Assembly: GCF_014640315.1 (NCBI RefSeq)
Contig: NZ_BMGS01000001.1
Coordinates: 310,001 to 374,000, forward strand
DNA length: 64,000 nucleotides
Direction: 5' to 3'
DNA from: Hymenobacter glacieicola
Lineage (GTDB): Bacteria; Bacteroidota; Bacteroidia; Cytophagales; Hymenobacteraceae
Notes under the pieces: generated by a model
What the model was told of the DNA's origin: nothing
Databases searched by the model: none
Seen by the model: only the letters and a program-made list of their open reading frames with translations
Shown here: positions 61,821 through 64,000 of the stretch, piece after piece
How the letters are laid out: every line of letters begins with the position of its first letter
Position numbering within the stretch: position 1 is the first letter of the stretch
Translations under genes and position numbers: made by a program

Positions 61821-62515
61821 CGGAACAAAAGCACGGAAAGCAGGCGCCGGTCAGCAGGCGGGAAGTAGCAACGGGTTAGGATACGCCTCACAAACCGCTC
61901 AGGACTGGCAGGTTCTCAGACAAGACAGAGGAAATAGTACTGCTTCTACCTCATGCCTGTGATTGAGCCTTTGAGAATAGTAGAATAGTTGTATAAGATT
62001 CTGGTTATTTAAATCCGCTGCCCAGCTCAAGATCGTAGGCCGAATAGTATCACTTTCCTATGTCTGCGCTGCGCCTCCTGGCTTAGGCATTTGCTCTTTT
62101 TGTGCAACCTAACTGAGTTGGCTGCCAGCAAGTGAAGATTGCGTGACCATTGCTACTTCGGCATTAGTTGTGCTCTGATAAAGTATTCCTTTCGCTGGAA
62201 AGCGTGAAAGGAAGAGTTGCGTATTCCCGGTCTTCTTTTACTACTGACGAAATATGAATAAACTCCTCTCTTATTTGTTCCTCCGGTGTAGTCAGTAGCC
62301 TTAAGGCCTTACTGTAGGAGTAGTGGGCTTCGGCTGACAACTCGTGGCTTCACGTGGGAGCTGGCTGCTGATCTGACTGAAAAATGCAAGAGCCAATGTC
62401 GCTTCGGGGCGGCTGCCGGTCCTGTAGCTTTTAGAAGTACAGCCTATTGAATAACACCCGTAACAAAGCTAATTGGCCGGTTTACCCATGACTGGCCAGT
62501 TGGCTATTGCGGGTG
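61821..62515. other. Gene-free divergent intergenic region
   Basis: About 0.7 kb between the hscA promoter and the orphan terminator. I see no protein of recognisable family or good length on either strand. Composition is less GC-rich than in the genes. A palindrome ACTGGCCAGT (62491-62500) and an AATTGGCC/GGCCAGTT stem (62471-62478, 62494-62501) stand just before the terminator. Confidence 0.5.
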
Positions 62516-62553
62516 GATAGCCGGGCCCTGGGTGAGTTCGGCTATCTTTTTTT
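62516..62553 (+). terminator. Orphan intrinsic terminator on the plus strand
   Basis: GATAGCC (62516-62522) pairs with GGCTATC (62540-62546), then T7. No plus-strand gene lies within 2.5 kb upstream, so an unannotated plus-strand transcript is implied. Confidence 0.7.
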
Positions 62554-62558
62554 ACTGT

Positions 62559-62599
62559 TGAAGCAGGGAGCCAGCATACACCGCTGGCTCCCTGCTTCA
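62559..62599. repeat. 17-bp perfect inverted repeat
   Basis: TGAAGCAGGGAGCCAGC (62559-62575) pairs with GCTGGCTCCCTGCTTCA (62583-62599), loop ATACACC. No T-tract on either side. May be a REP-type palindrome or the leader of the next gene. Confidence 0.6.
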
Positions 62600-62700
62600 G
62601 TTTCAGGCCAGCACTAAAGTGGGCCGCTGACCGAAGCCATACGCGTAACCAATCAGCGAGGCGCGCAGAAAATGGGCAGTTTGCTGGGCGCTTGGCTTGT

Positions 62701-63639
62701 ATGCCGCGGTATAAATGCGGATTTTTCGGGCTTCTTATCCTGTTTGCCTCCGTGAAGAAGCTGCCTCCTTGCCGTACCACTCTGGGCCTGCCTCCGCTGT
62801 GGGGTCGGCTGCGGCACTACCTACTATTGGTAATGCTGAATGGGGTAGGGGCGGGGTGCCAGTCATCGGTGGGAGAGGCCGCCATGGCGCGCCCGCCTGC
62901 CGCTGCCCCGGGGGCGCTGGCTCCGGCTGCCGCTGATTCCGCCCGGGCCGTAGTGCCCGATTCATTGCAGCTGACTCCTCTAGCTCCTTTGCCAAGGCTG
63001 TCCGATTCATTGCGCCGAGCCGTGCACACCTTGCACGCCCGTTTGGGGCCCGCGGCTCAGGAACTGCGCCTCGAAGTGTTGGAAAGAGCGTGCGTGGGAT
63101 ACCTAAACTTGCGCCAGAAAGGCGTGGTGCACCGAGCGGGGGTGCTAACGGTGGCCGATATGGACCTGCCTTCGTCCAAGCAACGCCTGTGGGTGCTGGA
63201 TCTGACAGCTGGGCGGGTACTTCATCTGAGTCACGTTGCTCACGGTCGGGGCTCGGGCCGGCTGCGGGCCCGGCGTTTCTCCAACGTCATGAAATCGGCT
63301 TGCACTGCCCTAGGCTTCTACCGCACTCAAGACACCTACCAAGGCCGGCATGGACTTTCCCGTCGGCTGCGGGGACTTGATACCAACCAAAACGACAACG
63401 CCTTACGCCGGTACGTGGTGCTGCACGCCGCCGATTACGTCAGCCGGGAGTATGTAGCTCAGAACGGGCAGGTTGGCTACAGCCGTGGCTGCCCGGCGCT
63501 ACCCCCAGACCAGTATCGGGCTATTATTCACACGGTAGGCGAGGGCAGTTGTCTGTACCTAAGCGGCCCCGGCGCTAGCTCCGCGTGGCTAAATGAAACC
63601 TCGGCTGCACAACGTTTGGCAGCGCACGGCTGGAAGTAG
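62701..63639 (+). CDS. L,D-transpeptidase catalytic-domain family protein (YkuD_2-like)
   Basis: 312 residues from ATG 62701; a GTG near 62752 or a later Met would give a cleaner export signal ending in a lipobox-like GVGAGC. An Ala/Pro-rich linker follows. The C-terminal domain carries HAADY (His242) and SRGCPALP with the catalytic Cys264, the pattern of the murein L,D-transpeptidase family common in Bacteroidota. The usual serine-histidine form SHGC is here SRGC. Expected to act on peptidoglycan in the periplasm (crosslinks or lipoprotein attachment). Stands alone after the long spacer. Start uncertain, domain firm. Confidence 0.88.
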   Translation: MPRYKCGFFGLLILFASVKKLPPCRTTLGLPPLWGRLRHYLLLVMLNGVGAGCQSSVGEAAMARPPAAAPGALAPAAADSARAVVPDSLQLTPLAPLPRLSDSLRRAVHTLHARLGPAAQELRLEVLERACVGYLNLRQKGVVHRAGVLTVADMDLPSSKQRLWVLDLTAGRVLHLSHVAHGRGSGRLRARRFSNVMKSACTALGFYRTQDTYQGRHGLSRRLRGLDTNQNDNALRRYVVLHAADYVSREYVAQNGQVGYSRGCPALPPDQYRAIIHTVGEGSCLYLSGPGASSAWLNETSAAQRLAAHGWK

Positions 63640-64000
63640 CCTCATCACCCCTGTAAGCAAGCGCAACAGTAGTAATTTTACGGTTGAGCTTGTTGCAGCA
63701 TTTAGATTATTTATTGAGCATTTCTTACCCATGTTGCTACCTCAATTGCTAGCTGGGACCATAAAAGCCAATAAGCTATAAAGGTCAAACAGCTGATAAT
63801 CATACTTATATGTAATTATTTATAAGTAAAGTTAAAATAATAATACAAATAAGTAAAAATATGAATTTTCTGTTTTGACCGTGGGACATTCATATTTCAC
63901 CGGGCAATTCCTATGGTTCGGCTAAAAGGCGGTGCACAATTGAAAATATGGGGGGCAAACCCAGTAGTTTTGAGTAGCATAATGGGAAATAAGTTCCCAA
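63640..64000. other. AT-rich region at the window end
   Basis: 361 bp without a supported gene. It becomes clearly AT-rich from about 63780, with an ACTTATA/TATAAGT inverted repeat (63804-63810, 63821-63827). A TAGTTTTG at 63965-63972 looks like a promoter -7 box, so a plus-strand gene may start beyond the window. Confidence 0.5.
63965..63972 (+). promoter_or_regulatory. Promoter -7 box pointing out of the window
   Basis: TAGTTTTG matches TAnnTTTG; a TTGA about 20 bp upstream could be the -33 element. The regulated gene is not in the window. Confidence 0.5.

Noticed and set aside
63593..63781. 62-codon frame at the end of the L,D-transpeptidase gene
   Set aside because: It overlaps the real gene, has no start context and no recognisable features.

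Overview
This window looks like chromosomal DNA of a Bacteroidota bacterium, most likely a Hymenobacter-type Cytophagales. The evidence is a SusC/SusD pair, a protein with a type IX secretion C-terminal tail, promoters of the TAnnTTTG (-7) type, few Shine-Dalgarno sequences, GC-rich coding DNA and Bacteroidota-type ribosomal gene order. The genus is inferred; no rRNA gene is present.

Layout. 1-2829: the 3' part of a susC gene and a complete susD, nutrient uptake at the outer membrane. 2942-4336 (minus): a short-chain dehydrogenase and a small membrane-protein gene broken by an in-frame TGA. 4670-7778: an LPS/glycan operon (GT2, GT9, O-antigen ligase). 7865-10016: ECF sigma factor, small HxxxCxxC protein, gmk, nadD. 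10100-12175 (minus): frr, pyrH and a biotin-carrier protein. 12274-14865: an M1 aminopeptidase.

15117-51774 is one very long translation/transcription cluster: tRNA-Tyr, -Gly, -Thr, tuf, tRNA-Trp, secE, nusG, rplKAJL, rpoB, rpoC, a DUF3467 gene, rpsL, rpsG, fusA, rpsJ, then rplC through rplQ including secY, map, infA and rpoA. The genes build ribosomes, RNA polymerase, elongation factors and the Sec channel. The cluster is not intact. A frameshifted membrane-protein gene lies between rpoC and the DUF3467 gene, a glycosyltransferase-like gene lies before rpsL, and an O-antigen ligase lies between rpsJ and rplC. Terminators with fresh promoters split it further before rpsH and rplQ. Several spacers (rplL-rpoB, rpoB-rpoC, rpsK-rpsD, the rplC and rplQ leaders) carry clear stem-loops.

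52068-64000: eno, a 1219-residue secreted CUB/CARDB repeat protein with a T9SS tail, a FtsB/DivIC protein, a small secreted protein, anmK (minus), hscA (minus), a 0.97-kb spacer with an orphan terminator, an L,D-transpeptidase-family gene, and AT-rich DNA up to the window edge.

No CRISPR array, insertion sequence, phage or defence system was seen. The most interesting signals are the structured spacers around rpoB, surface-glycan genes lodged inside the ribosomal cluster, Arg-Gly-rich tails on S3 and S5, a set of apparently leaderless promoters, a shared start-site motif on tRNA and ribosomal promoters, and an orphan terminator that may mark a small RNA.
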